Of a stretch of 64,000 bases of DNA, positions 24,356-37,575 are shown in pieces. The DNA is from Cryptomeria japonica (taxonomy: Eukaryota; Streptophyta; Pinopsida; Cupressales; Cupressaceae). Below the pieces are notes generated by a model, which had not been told where the DNA came from, did no database searches, and was given only the letters and a program-made list of their open reading frames with translations. Positions within the stretch are counted from its first letter, which is position 1. The number at the start of each line of letters is the position of its first letter. A program made the position numbers and the translations under genes. The stretch lies in the NCBI RefSeq assembly GCF_030272615.1, contig NC_081412.1, positions 671,798,852-671,862,851 of the forward strand, in the 5' to 3' direction.

Positions 24356-24999
24356 AAGAGGTATATCTGAGGAGTATTATTATTTAGAGGCATCCTAGAC
24401 TAAATCTGACCTCGCCATTGTGTCCGAGTGGCCGTTTCCATGAATTTTGAGTATAAGTTTGGCTTATTTTGGTAAAATTCAAATTTGGGGCCTTGAAAAA
24501 AACTTGCCCAATTTGGGCAGTATGGTACGATTTTTGAAAACAAATTAAAAATAAAATAAAATTATTTTTTCTACGAAAAAAGTTTTTAAATTTTATTATA
24601 TATTTTTTGCAGTTTTTTCACTTAGTAAAAGTATAATTTATATTAAAAAAATCAAAAAAATATATATTTGTTTTGGGGGGGAGGGGGGACATCACCCCAC
24701 CCCCTGTACCATACCATGCCTACATGTATTGTAGGGTCTGAAGTGTCAGTGCACTTTCCTGACCCAACATTACCATCAGTGGGCATCATCCTCCATTCTC
24801 GATCATTTTGCAGTGAATGGGTTCCTTTTTTTAGATTCGAAATCTACCCTGGACTGATGACAATAGGCTGACGAGCCTCCCCAACCATCACTTCCATTGC
24901 ACTAGTTTTACCACTGTCAGGCTTATTCCCATTCTAGTGCCACCTCCTGTACCCTACTCCACCGGTGAACTTCTCATCGCTGCCTCCGCTAGTTTTTGG
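24356..24999 (+). other. leader of element I, first part
   Basis: Non-coding piece of I between solo LTR J and element E. It includes AT-rich runs (24540-24670) and a G-run followed by C-runs ('ggggggaggggggacatcac', 24674-24693). No open frame is supported. Confidence 0.6.
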
Positions 25000-26042
25000 T
25001 GTTGGTATTTTGGATATGTTGATATGGTTTTGTCATTGATGTCAACACCTATTAGCACTTGTCAACTCTAAAACATTGGCAATGTTCACCAGTAGACAAG
25101 TGACTTATGCATAGACATTGGTATCTGGTTCACTGGTAGGATATATTGTACATCAGCACTTGGAATAACATGGAGAATACCTGGTTATGTCAAAGACATT
25201 TCTTGAACACTTTGTTTTGGATATTTGTTCATTGGTATATTCATAATTGCATATTTGTTGTTACCGACAAATAGGTCCAGGTTAAGCACTGGCAGGATTA
25301 TCTATTCCAGATTAGCATGACACGTCAAGGAGATGATTTATTATTGTTGTAAATACATTAAGCCGACATATTATATCGGTTATTGCATCGATCATTGATT
25401 TATTTGTAAATTGATTTTATTGTAATAGCTTTTAGAACCAACCTACTAAAATTGGTCTTAGGTTATGGTATAAATATAAGATCAGAATGCAAATGTAAAG
25501 GATTGCAATTCAGTATATGCAAAAATAAGCAGAGCTATACACGTAGACATCTCTTGAGGGTTGAAGAAAGGTTTTGTAAAGGCTTATCATAACTAAACTG
25601 GAACTGAATCCAGCATATGAAGATGTTATTTTGAGCAATACAGCATCATTGGATTTAACCGTCCAATTGTAGTTAGGGTGACTCCAATTTGTGATTGAGC
25701 AGTGAGCTCTAGGCGCTTGGCCTTTGTGCATGTGCAGACCCCACTTGTATACACATACTATCTATAGTAGTATCATCTGATTATGGGTAAGGTTTCGAAT
25801 CATGGTTTTTCCCCTTACAAGGTTTCCATGTACAAATATTGGTGTTATGTGTTGTGGATGTTATTATCTTTCCGTTTCATACATTAATCTTTACTGATAT
25901 TATAATTAACTGATAAAACTGTCTACCAACATAAAGTTTGGTTTATCGATATTAAGCATTAAGGTTGTTTAAAGTTGTTTTGATTAAAATTTATTTGACA
26001 ACTGACTCACCCCCCCCTCTTAGTTGTCTTCGGGACCTAACA
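25000..26042 (+). repeat. 5' LTR of element E
   Basis: 1043 bp, TGTTGGTATTTTGGATATG ... GGGACCTAACA. TATAAATA at 25469-25476. U5 motif (CATGGTTTTTCCCC, GGTTTCCATGTACAAAT) at 25801-25838. Confidence 0.95.
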
Positions 26043-26044
26043 AT

Positions 26045-26056
26045 TGGTATCAGAGC
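26045..26056 (+). other. primer binding site of E
   Basis: TGGTATCAGAGC starts two bases after the LTR. It is complementary to initiator-Met tRNA. Confidence 0.9.
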
Positions 26057-26099
26057 GTAGTCCTATTTTTGTAGAAGTTTAACAGCTTGAGGAGATCCA

Positions 26100-29000
26100 A
26101 TGTCTTCTAACTATTTCATGAAGGATAGTCTTGAACTTGATGGAACAAACTATGGGATATGGAAGATCAGAATGGAGACACATCTAAATTGCATTGGAAA
26201 GGATATCTAGGAAGTTACAAAGAATGGCTATACTGCTCCTACTCCTAGTCAGCCTAATCCACCAAATCTGACTAAAGATGAAGAAAATGATTGCAAGGCA
26301 AGAGAAGCACTCTTGAGCATATTATCATATCAGAAAATCATGGGATTATCAGATAGGTCTATTGCTAAAGCCATTTGGGACCATTTGGAAACATTGAATG
26401 AAGGAGATTCCACAATCAAAATTGAAAAACTTGAAAGCTTCTGGGTTAGGTATGAAAATCTGAAAATGGAAAAAGATGAAAGAATTTCCACTTTTATGGA
26501 AAGAGTTAATGAAATTATTTTGGGTATTAAATGTTGTGGAGGAACCTTAAGTGAAGATGAAATTATTTCAAAAGTTTTAAGAGGATTACCACTGGCATAC
26601 AAAATGAAAGTTACTTCTATAAATGAACTAAGAACAATACCCAATACATTAGTAACTAGGGATACATTGATTGGAAAACTTTCAACCTTTGAAATTGAGG
26701 AAGTTGGTGCTATTGCTACTATAAAAATAGATTTAGCTTTAAATACATCAAGATCATCTACACCATCATTTGACAAATCTGATTGGAAAGCCTTTTATGC
26801 AAGAGAACTTGAAGAAAGCAGGAGAGAAAATGAAGAAGTTTAACAACTTGAAGCACTATTTGCAAGAAAAATGTCTAAAGGTCCAGTTGGAAGTAAGTAT
26901 GAAGGTAAAGCACCCTTTAAATGTTTTAACTGTAATAAGATTGGTCATATGGCTTCAAGGTGCCCTGATAGACATGCTAGACTAAGAAAAGAAGCTACAA
27001 GAACATACAAACCTAACCCTGAATATCAGAGATACAAATTTAAGAAGAATAAAGACCAATCTTGTTATCTTGTTGATGAAGGAGTCACTGATGATTTTGA
27101 TGAGGATCCGATAGACAATGGATGGGTCTTTGTTGCTATAATAGAAGATCAATTGGCACCTACTGTTCAACCGGTAGACCAGGCCCTGGCAGCTAAAATA
27201 GAAGTTAAGAATGAATGGATCATTGATTCGGGATGCTCACATTATATGACTGGTGATAAAAGTAAATTCTTGACTTTTTAGAAATATAATGGAGGTCTAG
27301 TAAGATTTGGGGATGATAAAGCTTGTTTGATCAAAGGAAAAGGTACAATATCTCTTGATGGTAAACACAATAGTGATAATGTTTACTATGTTGAAGGTTT
27401 AAAACACAATCTCTTGAGCGTTGGTCAATTAGTTGAAAAAGGTTTTTAGTTACAATTCAAAAATGGTAAATCCAAAATCATGAACAAATTTGGTTTGGAA
27501 ATTGCAATCGGTAGTCAAACTAGAGGTAATATATATCATCTGAATAACAATGAAAAGACATGCTTGATTTCACATATTGATGAAATTTGGCTATGGCATA
27601 AGAGACTTTGTCATGTGAATTTTGATTGCATGGTAAAAATTAGTACTACTAAGGCAGTTAGAGATTTACCTAAGATTGTTAAGCCTCACAATCCAGTATG
27701 TAAGGAATGTCAATTTGGAAAACAAGTAAGAGCATCTTTTAAAAGTATTCCAGAAAAATCCAATAATGCTCTTGACTTAATTCATACTGATTTATGTGTT
27801 CTATCTAGAACTAAAATTTTACAAGGTGATAGATATTTCATGCTAATCATTGATGACTATTCTAGAATGTGTTGGTTTACTTTTCTCAGAGAAAACTCAG
27901 AAGCACTTGAGAGATTCAAACTATTCAAGGCAATGGTAGAGAATGAAACTGGTAAGAAAATCAAATGTCTGAGATTAGATCAAGGAGGTGAATTTACATC
28001 TAAGGAATTTAATACATTTTGTGAAGTGAATGGAATCAGAAGACAGTTATTATCACCCCGAACAACACAACAAAATGGAGTTGTAAAAAGGAAAAATAGA
28101 ACTATCCTGGATGCAGCAAGGAGTATGTTATCAGAATCAAATCTACCACACGTATATTGGAGAGAGGTAGTAAGCACAACAATCTACACATTTAACAAAG
28201 TTCACATCAAAGGTGAAATAGGTAAGACCCCTCATGAACTATGGTTTGGTATTACTCCTACTCTTAAATACTTTAGAATTTTTGGAAGTAAATGCTATAT
28301 TAGAAGAGATGAGTATATTGGCAAATTTGATCCTAGAAGTGATGAAGGAATAGTTCTTGGTTATTCATCTAAAAGAAAGGCATATAGATGTTTTAACAAA
28401 AGATTACAGAAAATCATTGAAAGTACAAATGTGAAGATTGATGAATAGTTTAGAGGAACTTCAAGGTACATAGACTCTGAACCGGCAATAGAGATACTGA
28501 CAAATGAACCTACACTGAACACACCAGTATAGAATGAAGATCTAGTTACACCGGTATCATCTGAAAACTCCACTATAATAGAAGAACATTGGCAAACAAA
28601 GACACACTGCTATGTAAGGTTGAACCACTCTGAAGATTAGATAATTGGGAACAAATATCAAGGAGTTATGACAAGAGGAAGACTAGAAAATGAAGAGGTA
28701 TGTCTTATTTCTCAAATTGAACTAGCATCAATTAATGAAGCATATGAGGATAAACACTAGATTAAAGATATGGAAGAAGAATTAGAAAAAAATGAGAAAA
28801 ATAACACATGGACATTAGTTCCCTGGCCTAAAGACAAAAATGTAATTGGAACTAAATGGGTATTCAGAAACAAACTTAATGAAGATGGTAAGGTAATCAA
28901 AAATAAAGCAAGACTAGTGTGTAAGGGATATTCACAGAAAGAAGGAATTGATTATAATGAAACCTTTGCACTGGTAGCTATAATTGAGGCAGTTAGATTA

Positions 29001-30254
29001 TTCTTGGCTTTTGCAGCACATAAGAACTACAAAGTATATCAAATGGATGTCAAATGTGCATTTCTGAATGGAGATCTTGAAGAAGAATTTTATATTGAAC
29101 AACCTGATGGATTTTCTTTGATAGATAACAAAGATATGGTTTGCAGATTAAGGAAAGCTTTGTATGGATTGAAGCAAGCTCCAAGAGCTTGGTATGCTAG
29201 GTTGGATAAATATCTTTTAAAAATTGGTTTTTCTAAAGGTAATGTTGACAACAGTTTATACTATAAAGTAACTAATGATGACATCTTGGTTATAGAAGTT
29301 TTTGTTGATGATATAATCTTTGGAGGAGAAGATGGATTATGTAAAGACTTTTCTATTGAAATGCAACAAGAATTTGAAGTGTCTATGATTGGTGAAGTAA
29401 AATTATTTTTAGGATTGCAAATTTCATAGACTGATAAAGGTATATTCTTAAGTCAATCCAAGTATTTGAAGGAGTTATTAAAGAAATTTGGCATGAAGAA
29501 CTCTAAATCAGTAAGCACACCTATGACTACAAGTGACAAATTATGACAAAGGGATGAATCAACACCTGTTAATCTGATGAGGTACAAATCTATGATAGGA
29601 GGGCTACTGTATTTGACATAAGCAAGACCTGATATTATGAAAGCAATATGTATTGTTTCAAGAATTCAGAGTAATCCTAGAGAAAATCATGAATCAACAG
29701 TAAAAAGGATTTTTCGGTACTTACAAGGCACTACAAATCTTTGCTTATGGTATCCCAGAGATGAAAACTTTGAATTATGTTCATACACAGATGCAAATTG
29801 GGTAGGAGATGTAGATGACAGAAAAAGAACCACCGGTGGAGCATTTTTTCTTGGTAGCAGATTAATTTCTTGGTTGAGTTAGAAACAAAGTTGCACATCT
29901 TTATCAACAGTAGAATCAGAATATGTTGCAGCAGTAACAAACTGTACACAGGTATTATGGCTTAAACAAAAGTTGAAGGACATAAAAATAAAATGCAAGG
30001 AATCTATAACTATCTATTATGATAACACTACAACAATTGATATATCTAAGAATCTGGTACTACATTCTAAAACTAAACATGTTTCTATCAAATTGAATTT
30101 TCTGAAAGAGAATGTTGAAGCAAAAGAAGTAAAACTGGTTTATGTGAATACTAAAGAGCAGATTGCAGATATTTTCACTAAGCCTTTGCCTAAGGAGAAT
30201 TTTGAATATCTAAGAGATCATCTTGGGGTCATACCCCCACCGGTAGAGACTTAG
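26100..30254 (+). pseudogene. gag-pol polyprotein of copia element E (12 nonsense codons, no frameshift)
   Basis: Starts at ATG 26100 (MSSNYF) and ends at TAG 30252, 1384 codons in one unshifted frame. Domains: gag N-terminus with YGIWKIRMETHL; UBN2-type capsid; zinc knuckle CFNCNKIGHMASRC (26922-26963); protease DSGCSHYM (27226); GAG-pre-integrase LWHKRLCHVNF (27590); integrase HTDLC, DDYSR and QGGEF (27780-27990); RT YQMDVKCAFLNG (29036) and VFVDDIIFGG (29299); RNase H YTDANW (29785) and SKTKHVSIKLNF (30068). In-frame stops start at 26208, 26841, 27279, 27447, 28446, 28530, 28638, 28758, 29427, 29544, 29619 and 29880. Where F gives the ancestral codon, most are Gln (CAR to TAR) or Trp (TGG to TAG). 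Confidence 0.95.
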
Positions 30255-30629
30255 ACAGTTGATGTTTATCATCAACTGACAGAACTAATAGAAAAATCTT
30301 TTTACTCTGGATTTTTTGAGGAGAGCTACTTCTCAGGGGGAGTAGTTGGTATACTGAATTAATTGGTATTTTGTACTTGCACTTGGTTTGTAGTAACTTT
30401 GGCATTTGATGTCAAAGGGGGAGAGATTGATATGGAAAAACAAATAGAAAACACATGTTACTCCCAGGGGGAGAGATTTTTATTTTGGGAGTGATTGATT
30501 ACTCTCTGCATTTGAATTTTGTTATGATCTCTTTTTGGGAGATTGTTGGTTTTTGGTATTGGGCATTTCTATTTTGGCACTTTGATGGTTTTTCCATCTT
30601 CTATTGCCATCAATGACAAAGGGGGATAT
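30255..30629 (+). other. 3' UTR of E with repeated purine tracts
   Basis: Three runs of AGGGGGAG type ('ctcagggggag' about 30331, 'tcaaagggggagag' about 30412, 'ccagggggagag' about 30464) precede the final tract 'gacaaagggggatatt' that abuts the LTR. Multiple purine tracts are known from Sirevirus-type copia elements; assignment to that group is inference. Confidence 0.7.
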
Positions 30630-31689
30630 TTTTGGTATTTTGGATATGTTGATATGGTTTTGTCATTGATGTTAACACCTATTAGCACTTATCAACTCTA
30701 GAAAATTGGCAATGTTCACCGGCAGACAAGTGACTTATGCACAGACACTGGTATCTGGTTCACCGACAGGATATATTATACACCAACACTTGGAATAACA
30801 TGGAGAATACTTGGTTATGTCAAAGACATCACTCAAACACTTTGTCTTGGAGATTTGTTCATTGGTATATTCGTAATTGCATATTTGTTGTTATCGGCAA
30901 ATAGGTCCAAGTTAAGCACCGACAGGCTTATCTATTCCAGATCAGCACAGCATGTCAAGGAGATTATTTATTATTGTTGTAAATGAATTAAGCCGACATA
31001 TTGTATCGGTTATTGCATCAGTCATTGATTTATTTGTAAATTGATTTTATTGTAATATCTTTTAGAGCCGACCTACTAAAATTGGTCTTGAGTTATGGTA
31101 TAAATATAAGATCTTATTTATGAGATCAGAATGCGAATGTAAGAAGGATTGTAATTCATTATATACTAAAATAAGCAAAGCTATATACGCAAACATCTCT
31201 TGAAGGTTGAAGAAAGGTTTTGTGAAGGCTTATCAGAACTAAACCGGTACTGAATCCAACATATGAAGATGCTATTTTGAGTAGTACATCATCATTAGAT
31301 TTAACCATCCAATTGTAGTCAGTGTGACTCCCATTTGTGATTGAGCAGTGAGCTCTAGGCGCTTGGCCTTTTTGCATGTGCAGACCCCATTTGTATACAC
31401 ATACTATCTACATTAGTATCATCTGATTGTGGGTAAGGTTTCCTACTGTGGTTTTTCCCCTTACAGGGTTTCCATGTACAAATATTTGTGTTATGTGTTG
31501 TGGATGTTATTATCCTTCTATTTCATACATTAATCTTTACCGGTACTATAATTAACTAATAAAACTATCTACTAGCATAAAGTTTTGTTTACTGGTATTA
31601 AGCATTAAGGTTGCTTAAAGTTGTTTTGATTTAAATTTATTTGACAACTGATTCACCCCCCCCCTCTCAGTTGTCTCTGGGACCTAACA
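30630..31689 (+). repeat. 3' LTR of element E
   Basis: 1060 bp. It begins TTTTGGTATTTTGG (the first G of TG mutated to T) and ends GGGACCTAACA. TATAAATA at 31099-31106 and U5 motif at about 31447-31485. Confidence 0.95.
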
Positions 31690-31694
31690 TTTGT

Positions 31695-32916
31695 CACCTT
31701 TCGCTAGCAACCCTATCTTCCCAGTAGCAAGGCAACCACTCATGACCCCATCATTGCTCCCATCCTTGGCCCACCTGCATTCTTTGGCCATTGGCCTTTA
31801 TAGCTCCCAACGGTCCTGTCAGTGACTGCTATGCCCACGAGGCAACCTTCATGCAACACGTGGTGAATACCCATTAATCCATGGATCTTGCACAATCAGC
31901 CATCTCAGCAACACATGGTAAGATTTGATTCACTGAGCACCACCAAGTTGGTCATCCATACATCCATGTCATCTGTAACTCAGTACAGTGACACATCAAA
32001 TTCATAACTCAGTTGGTGCCACATCATCTGCTGACTCACTTTCCATGTGTTCTGCCACATCAATAGACATGTCAATGACCATACCGCCATGTAGTCTACC
32101 ATGTCATGACATGTCATCTAACCATACAATCCATATTGTCATATGTTAACTTTTGATTTGGCCACATTAGCAGTTCGTACTGTACAGACATCTACATAGG
32201 CAAAGAGGTGAAGTTTTAGAGATGACCATATGGTCATCAAATGTAACCTCATGTTTTATTGATGTCAATGCTGGATCAGTAGTTTTCAAAAAATTTGGAC
32301 CCCCTCATCATTTGGCTTTTTGATTTTGCATTTCAACTTCACGAGGCCATATCTTGCTCATTTTTGCTCCTTTTTAGGTGCGATGTTTTTTGAAATGTGC
32401 TAAATTTTCATGTACTTTTACGTGGTGGTGTTATTTTCTGATTTGGGTGGATACATGTTTTAGAAAATTCAGTTTTTTGTGACTGTACCTATCCAATCCT
32501 CATTTCTGCAACTTTTGGGACTCCGTTCGAGCTCATACTAACTCCTTTTCAGGTGCCATTTTTTTAAAGTGTATGTTTTTTTGTCTACTTTCATAATCTG
32601 CTATCATTTTGCAGTGATTTTTAGTGGAAATTGTACTTTTAGCATATGGTCTTTTTTGGCCAATTTGGCACTTGTATTGCATAGATATACACTTTTGGTC
32701 TTTTGCATTGTAGTTCTTAGCCTATTGGGGAAAGTTGTAAAATCATCATTTTGCATGGGTACCTTGATTGAGTGAATTGTCTTTGTTTTCAAGTGGCCTG
32801 TTGTACACAAACTACATAGAAAGTGCCAAAATCATCATTTTTGGGGGTACTTTGATTGAGTGAATTTGGGGGTTGTCTCTTGTCTTTGTGCTCTTCTGTT
32901 CTTTCATTTTTCTACT
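31695..32916 (+). other. leader of element I, second part
   Basis: About 1.2 kb of untranslated leader between element E and the gag ATG of I. It is rich in 'catgtcatc', 'ccacatca' and similar words (31880-32150). No open frame is supported. Confidence 0.6.
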
Positions 32917-34540
32917 ATGGGTTCTCCTAAGTTTCCTCTCTTAACTCCACATAATTATGCTATGTGGAAAATTGATGCATGGAGTAAACTAATGGAAAAA
33001 GGATTAACTCATTACATTGACGGAACTATTGTTGCTCTCACTGATCCTAAGGCTAATTCCAATGGTCACTTGGATTGGCTAACTAATAGAATCATGGAAA
33101 TTGGTACCTTAAGAAAGTATGTAACAAAGGATCTCATATTTCATATTGAAAAATGTACCTTAATTAAGGATGCTTGGAAAAAGTTTCAAGACTGGTATGG
33201 TCAAGTTGATGAGATTAGGGGATATCAAATTGCTAGTGATCTCACCATGTTAGATCCCAAGAAATTTGACACAATACAAGATTATGTCACTAAGGCAAAA
33301 GAGTTGAGGGCACAACTCAAATATTGTGGCATTGATAAGAAGGATACTCAATTGATGTTCAATTTGATGGGCAAGCTTCCACAAGAATATGTAGCATTAT
33401 TTCTAGTTTCCAAACCCATGGGATGACAATGGGCTCAAACTACACAATTCCTACATTTGATGCTTTCATCGACATGTTGATGATGGAAAAAACTAAGTTT
33501 ATAAGCATGGGAATTATTCAGACTTCTAAGTCTCAAGCATTAGTGGAAAATCAAGGGAACAAAGGAAATCAAGGAAAGGACAAATCAAACAAGAAGAAAG
33601 GAAAATCAAAGCCTAAGGACAAATCACCACCTTCTCCACAACAAGAGGATTCATCCTCTTTAAATAAGGACAATTCACCAAATAAGGAGAGACCTACTTG
33701 TGCCTATTGTAAAAAGGTTGGTCATGAGGAGTAGTGTTGTCATTCTAAGAAGATTGATGAGCTCATACATATCCTCAAAAATCACAACATTGATTTGCCT
33801 AATACCTACAAGGATGATTAATCATCTTCCACTTCCTCGCAATCAAAGGGGAAAGGGAAAGAATTCATGGCCTCAACAAGTGGGAAGAATCACTCTTTTG
33901 GGACAAGATAAGGAAAAGCTCGTTTGTGCTACTACAAGTCATTATTTAGGGAGATGGCTTCTAGATTTAGGGGCTTCTCATCATAAGGCATCTTCGTAGT
34001 CTATGTTTTCTATATTTTATCCTTGCACCATGCCATAGATTTTGATGGGAAATCACACATACATGGATGTGATTGGGAAAGAAGTTATTGCCATTGGGGA
34101 TAACTCCTTCAATTATGTGTTGTGTGTACCCCATTTGACAGACAATATTCTTTCCATATATCAAATCACATAGGGGAAACAAAGAAAATTATGGAGTTCA
34201 CACCTGAGCCAGTTTTCATTAGAGACTTGGAGACTAGAGCTATCATTATGAATGACGAGGTGCATCATGCATCTTGATTATACACCTTTTCAGATTTTGT
34301 TCCTCTTGATGAGGATGATTTTACATATGATGATTCTTCACATAATGATGATTCAGATTTTGAGGAGAACTTTGGGTACTTGAACTTGGGGATGCTCACA
34401 TCTGACCCTATTCTTGAGCCTTATATTTCATCTCCTCCTATTGACATCAAATATCCTATTTCACCTGATGTTGTATCTAGTGCACCAATTTTGCCTTCTT
34501 GTGATTCAATGCAGCAAGAAATTTCTTGTCTTCCATTCAT
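32917..34540 (+). pseudogene. gag and protease remnant of element I
   Basis: ATG at 32917 (MGSPKFPLLTPHNYAMWK) opens a copia gag: the NYAMWK motif, UBN2-type capsid helices, and a Lys/Pro-rich linker before zinc knuckle CAYCKKVGHEE (about 33687-33730). A frameshift near 33420 and a TAG at 33732 in the knuckle split it. Further on are a decayed retropepsin (WLLDLGASHH, Ser changed to Leu in the usual LDSGAS, about 33953), ILSI-type and 'LYTFSDF' pre-integrase-like words (about 34270) and an Asp/Glu-rich stretch. Integrase, RT and RNase H are absent up to the H insertion and after it. The capsid could in principle assemble particles, but this copy is broken. Confidence 0.8.
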
Positions 34541-34856
34541 TGGGATGACTACTTGATAAACATTTTAGGTTTGTTTGTGGAGTCCTACATTATAGATTTG
34601 GGAGACATCATTGATGATATCCATATTCTCTTTGACAAAGATGATCCATCTTTGATTGTTGCGAGGGAACACTCTGACCCTCTTGTTCATTCTCTACTTG
34701 ATCATTCTTTTGAGGTTGACATTATTGTGGATTCTTATGTATAATAGTTGGAGGTATATTTATCCTTAGAGGAGACATGTGAGTCTTTGGGAGTAGTTCT
34801 AAATTCATCTCCACTAGATCTTGGAGTTCTTTTTTCAGTACTGTGGAGCATTTCAC
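34541..34856 (+). other. 3' internal region of element I before H
   Basis: Degenerate sequence with 'gatgatatccatattctc' and Asp-rich frames (72-codon frame at 34526-34744). It continues at 56968 beyond H. No conserved domain seen. Confidence 0.5.
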
Positions 34857-35771
34857 TCTTGGGATCTAGGAACACTAAGAGGGAGGGTGAATCAATGTTT
34901 TACTGGAATGAATAATATTTATCTTTCTACACCATGTATATATATACCGGTAAACAAATAAACATATAACAAGAAGCAAATAAACCATCCACATAAGTGA
35001 ACACCATAACACAGAGAATTTATACGTGAAAAACCTCAATGAGGAAAGACCACGATGGGATTTGTGACCCACAATATCAGTTCCCTGGCCATATGAAAAG
35101 GTATTACATAAAATAGGGGCCTGCACTTGCAAGGAGGCACACTACCTAGAGCATACTACTCATCACTAAATATTCTCACTGACTACAAGCTTTTTGCCAA
35201 AGTAAATTACTGAAAATGAACTGAGGAATGCATCTGCTATGCCCGATAGAGTTCCAGTTCTAGTTCTGGTCTGTACCGGTTCATAAACTTGAACTATTAC
35301 CGGTATAAATTCTCCTCCAAGAATGATTTCCAATCTATCTATAGATCATTTCATGATATAATGTTCGTATACAAAAATGATCTCTATACATATATTTTGC
35401 ATCATACAGTTCTGCTATACCTATACATGTATGTCATCTATATAATCATATCACCATCATACTAAATTGACCTAGAAGACTAACCTATGTACCTATTACA
35501 AATTATATGCCTTATTTTGGCTTACAAAACATTTACAAAAGATATTATATGTTGGCCTCAATAATAATTACAAGATGATTTACTAAATAAATCTTCCTTG
35601 ATGTTGGCTTCCTTGAAGTATTGTTGTCGGTGCCGGTGTCAGTGTAGGCCTGAATGCTTCCAATGTTGGTATTTGCCAATATATGCCTCCTAGTGGTAGT
35701 TTGTGACTTCCATCAGATCTTGTTACCATTAATGACAACAAAATGAATCCAATGAGTGTCAATTTCCAACA
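34857..35771 (-). repeat. 3' LTR of element H
   Basis: 915 bp. The plus-strand start is TCTTGGGATCTAGG (TG decayed to TC) and the end is TTTCCAACA. The U5 motif on the minus strand is at about 35012-35058. Homologous to 56054-56962 and 20307-21226. Confidence 0.9.
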
Positions 35772-35935
35772 ATCTCCCCCTTTGGCATTGATGGCAACAC
35801 TCATGTGAAAAATGGATTCCTTTTTGGTGTGCTCCCCCTGAGCAATACGCTCCATATACTCCATTTGATAATATTTTTTTTGATATTTTTCATATATGTA
35901 CATACTCCCCCTTTGACATTAATGCCAAAGACCGG
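35772..35935 (-). other. 3' UTR and purine tracts of H
   Basis: The plus strand reads 'atctccccctttggcattga' at the LTR edge, 'gctccccctgagc' near 35831 and 'tactccccctttgacat' near 35904. These give three AGGGGGAG tracts on the minus strand, as in remnant C and in element E. Confidence 0.7.
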
Positions 35936-35962
35936 TGAAAGAATGAAAGAATACTATTAGTG

Positions 35963-36151
35963 TCACTTAAGCTTAGTCATCTTCAGGATTTATGGGTATT
36001 CCTTTTGTAGTAACTAAAGATATGTGTCCCAACCTGATTTTAAAGTATCAGATACCAATGCAAGTCCATTGAGTAAGTGGGCAAGTGATTCCTTCTCCTG
36101 GGTATCTACCACTATGGGTTTTGCTAACACATCCATGCATTCTCTTTTGTG
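35963..36151 (-). pseudogene. ORF2 of H, C-terminal piece cut off by F
   Basis: The minus strand continues ORF2 from 51568 across the F insertion. The codons after the junction (KRECMDVLAKP) match HKKECMDMVGKP in remnant C, and LLNGLALVSDTLKSG matches ILNGLVSISGTFKSG. The frame ends at TGA 35965-35963. Additional stops are present in this copy. Confidence 0.8.
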
Positions 36152-37212
36152 TGTTAGGTCCCGGGGACAACTAAGAGGGGGGGGGTGGTGAATCAGTTGT
36201 CTTATAAAATTAAACCAAAAACCACTTAATCAAATTACTATTTAATACCACTGAAATAGTTTGTGATACCGGTGAAACAAATTAATTGATAAATGCAATA
36301 CCGGTAAAGATTAATGCATGAAACCAAAAGACAAAGTCATCCACAACACATAACACCAATATTTGTACGTAGAAACCCTGTAAGGGGAAAAAGCACGGTG
36401 GGAAACCTTACCCACAATCAGATGATACTACTGCAGATAGTAAGTGTACATAACTGGGGTCTGCACATGTAGAAAGGCCAAGCGCCTAGAGCTCACTTCT
36501 CAAACACAAATGGGAGTCACACTAACTACAATTGGATGGTTAAATCCAATAAGAATGTACTGCACAAAATAACATCTTCATATGTTGGATTTAGTACCGG
36601 TGTAATGCTGATATGCTTTCATAAAAACCCTAGCGTCACCTACAAATGATGTCTTCACGTATATCTCTTCTTAAACTCGCATATACCTTCACACACAATC
36701 TTTTTCGCATTCCACATTCAATCTTACATTTATACCATAACCTAAGACCAATTATAGTAGGTCGGCTCTACAAGATATTACAATAAAATCATTTTACAAA
36801 GAATACAATATCTGATGCAATAACCGATTGGACATGTCGGATTAGTGTATTTACAACATTAATTAATCATCTTCATAGTGTGCCATGCTGATCTAGAAAA
36901 GTTAAACCTGTCGGTGTAACCCTAGATAACCCTAGACCTATTTGTCGATAAAAGCAAATATGCAAATATGAATATACTGATAAACAACTTTCCAAGATAC
37001 GATGTCCAAACAATGTCTTTGACATTACCAAGTATTTTCCATGCCATTCCAAGTGTCGGTGATCACTATATCCTGTCAGTGAACCATATACCGGTGACTG
37101 TGCATTAGTCACTTGCTTGTCGGTGAATGTTGGTAGATCTCCAAAGTTCTAGAGTTGATAACTGTTTAGTAGGTGTTGACATCAATGACAAAACCGTACC
37201 AAAATACCAGCA
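36152..37212 (-). repeat. 3' LTR of element F
   Basis: 1061 bp. The plus strand runs TGTTAGGTCCCGG ... AAATACCAGCA (CCAACA decayed to CCAGCA). Minus-strand TATAAATG at 36727-36734. U5 motif at about 36364-36402. Confidence 0.95.
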
Positions 37213-37575
37213 ATCTGCCCCTTTGGTATTGATGGAAACACAAGATGGAAAAACCATCAAAGTGCCAAAATAGAAATGCCAAATACCAAAAACCAACAAT
37301 CTCCTAAAAAGATCATTACAAAGTTCAAAAACCAAAATAAACAATCTCTCCCCCTAGGAGTAAACTGTATCTTTCTGTGTTTTTCCCTACAAATATCTCC
37401 CCCTTTGAAATCAAATGCCAAAGTTACAACAAAATACCAATTGTTAGTTTCATATACAAAATACCAACTAATTTCAATATACCAACTACTTTCCCTGAGA
37501 AGTAGCTTCCTCATCAAAGCTGGATTAAGAATATATCTCTGTTAATTTTGTCGATTGATGACAGACATCAACTCT
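37213..37575 (-). other. 3' UTR and purine tracts of F
   Basis: Plus-strand 'atctgcccctttgg' abuts the LTR. 'tctctccccctagg' (about 37346) and 'tatctccccctttga' (about 37395) repeat the tract, matching the layout after pol in element E. Confidence 0.7.

Larger units (their letters stand above)
25000..31689 (+). mobile_element. Ty1/copia element E, full structure, many nonsense codons
   Basis: 6690 bp, inserted in the leader of I. Flanks are TTTGG (24995-24999) and TTTGT (31690-31694), a duplication with one change. Structure: LTR, Met primer site, gag-pol in one frame, a 3' UTR with several purine tracts, LTR. LTRs of 1043 and 1060 bp differ at about 9% over the first ~300 bp by eye. The 15-bp or so difference lies next to the TATA region ('gatcttatttatgagatca' versus 'gatca'). 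F is the same family. Confidence 0.95.
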
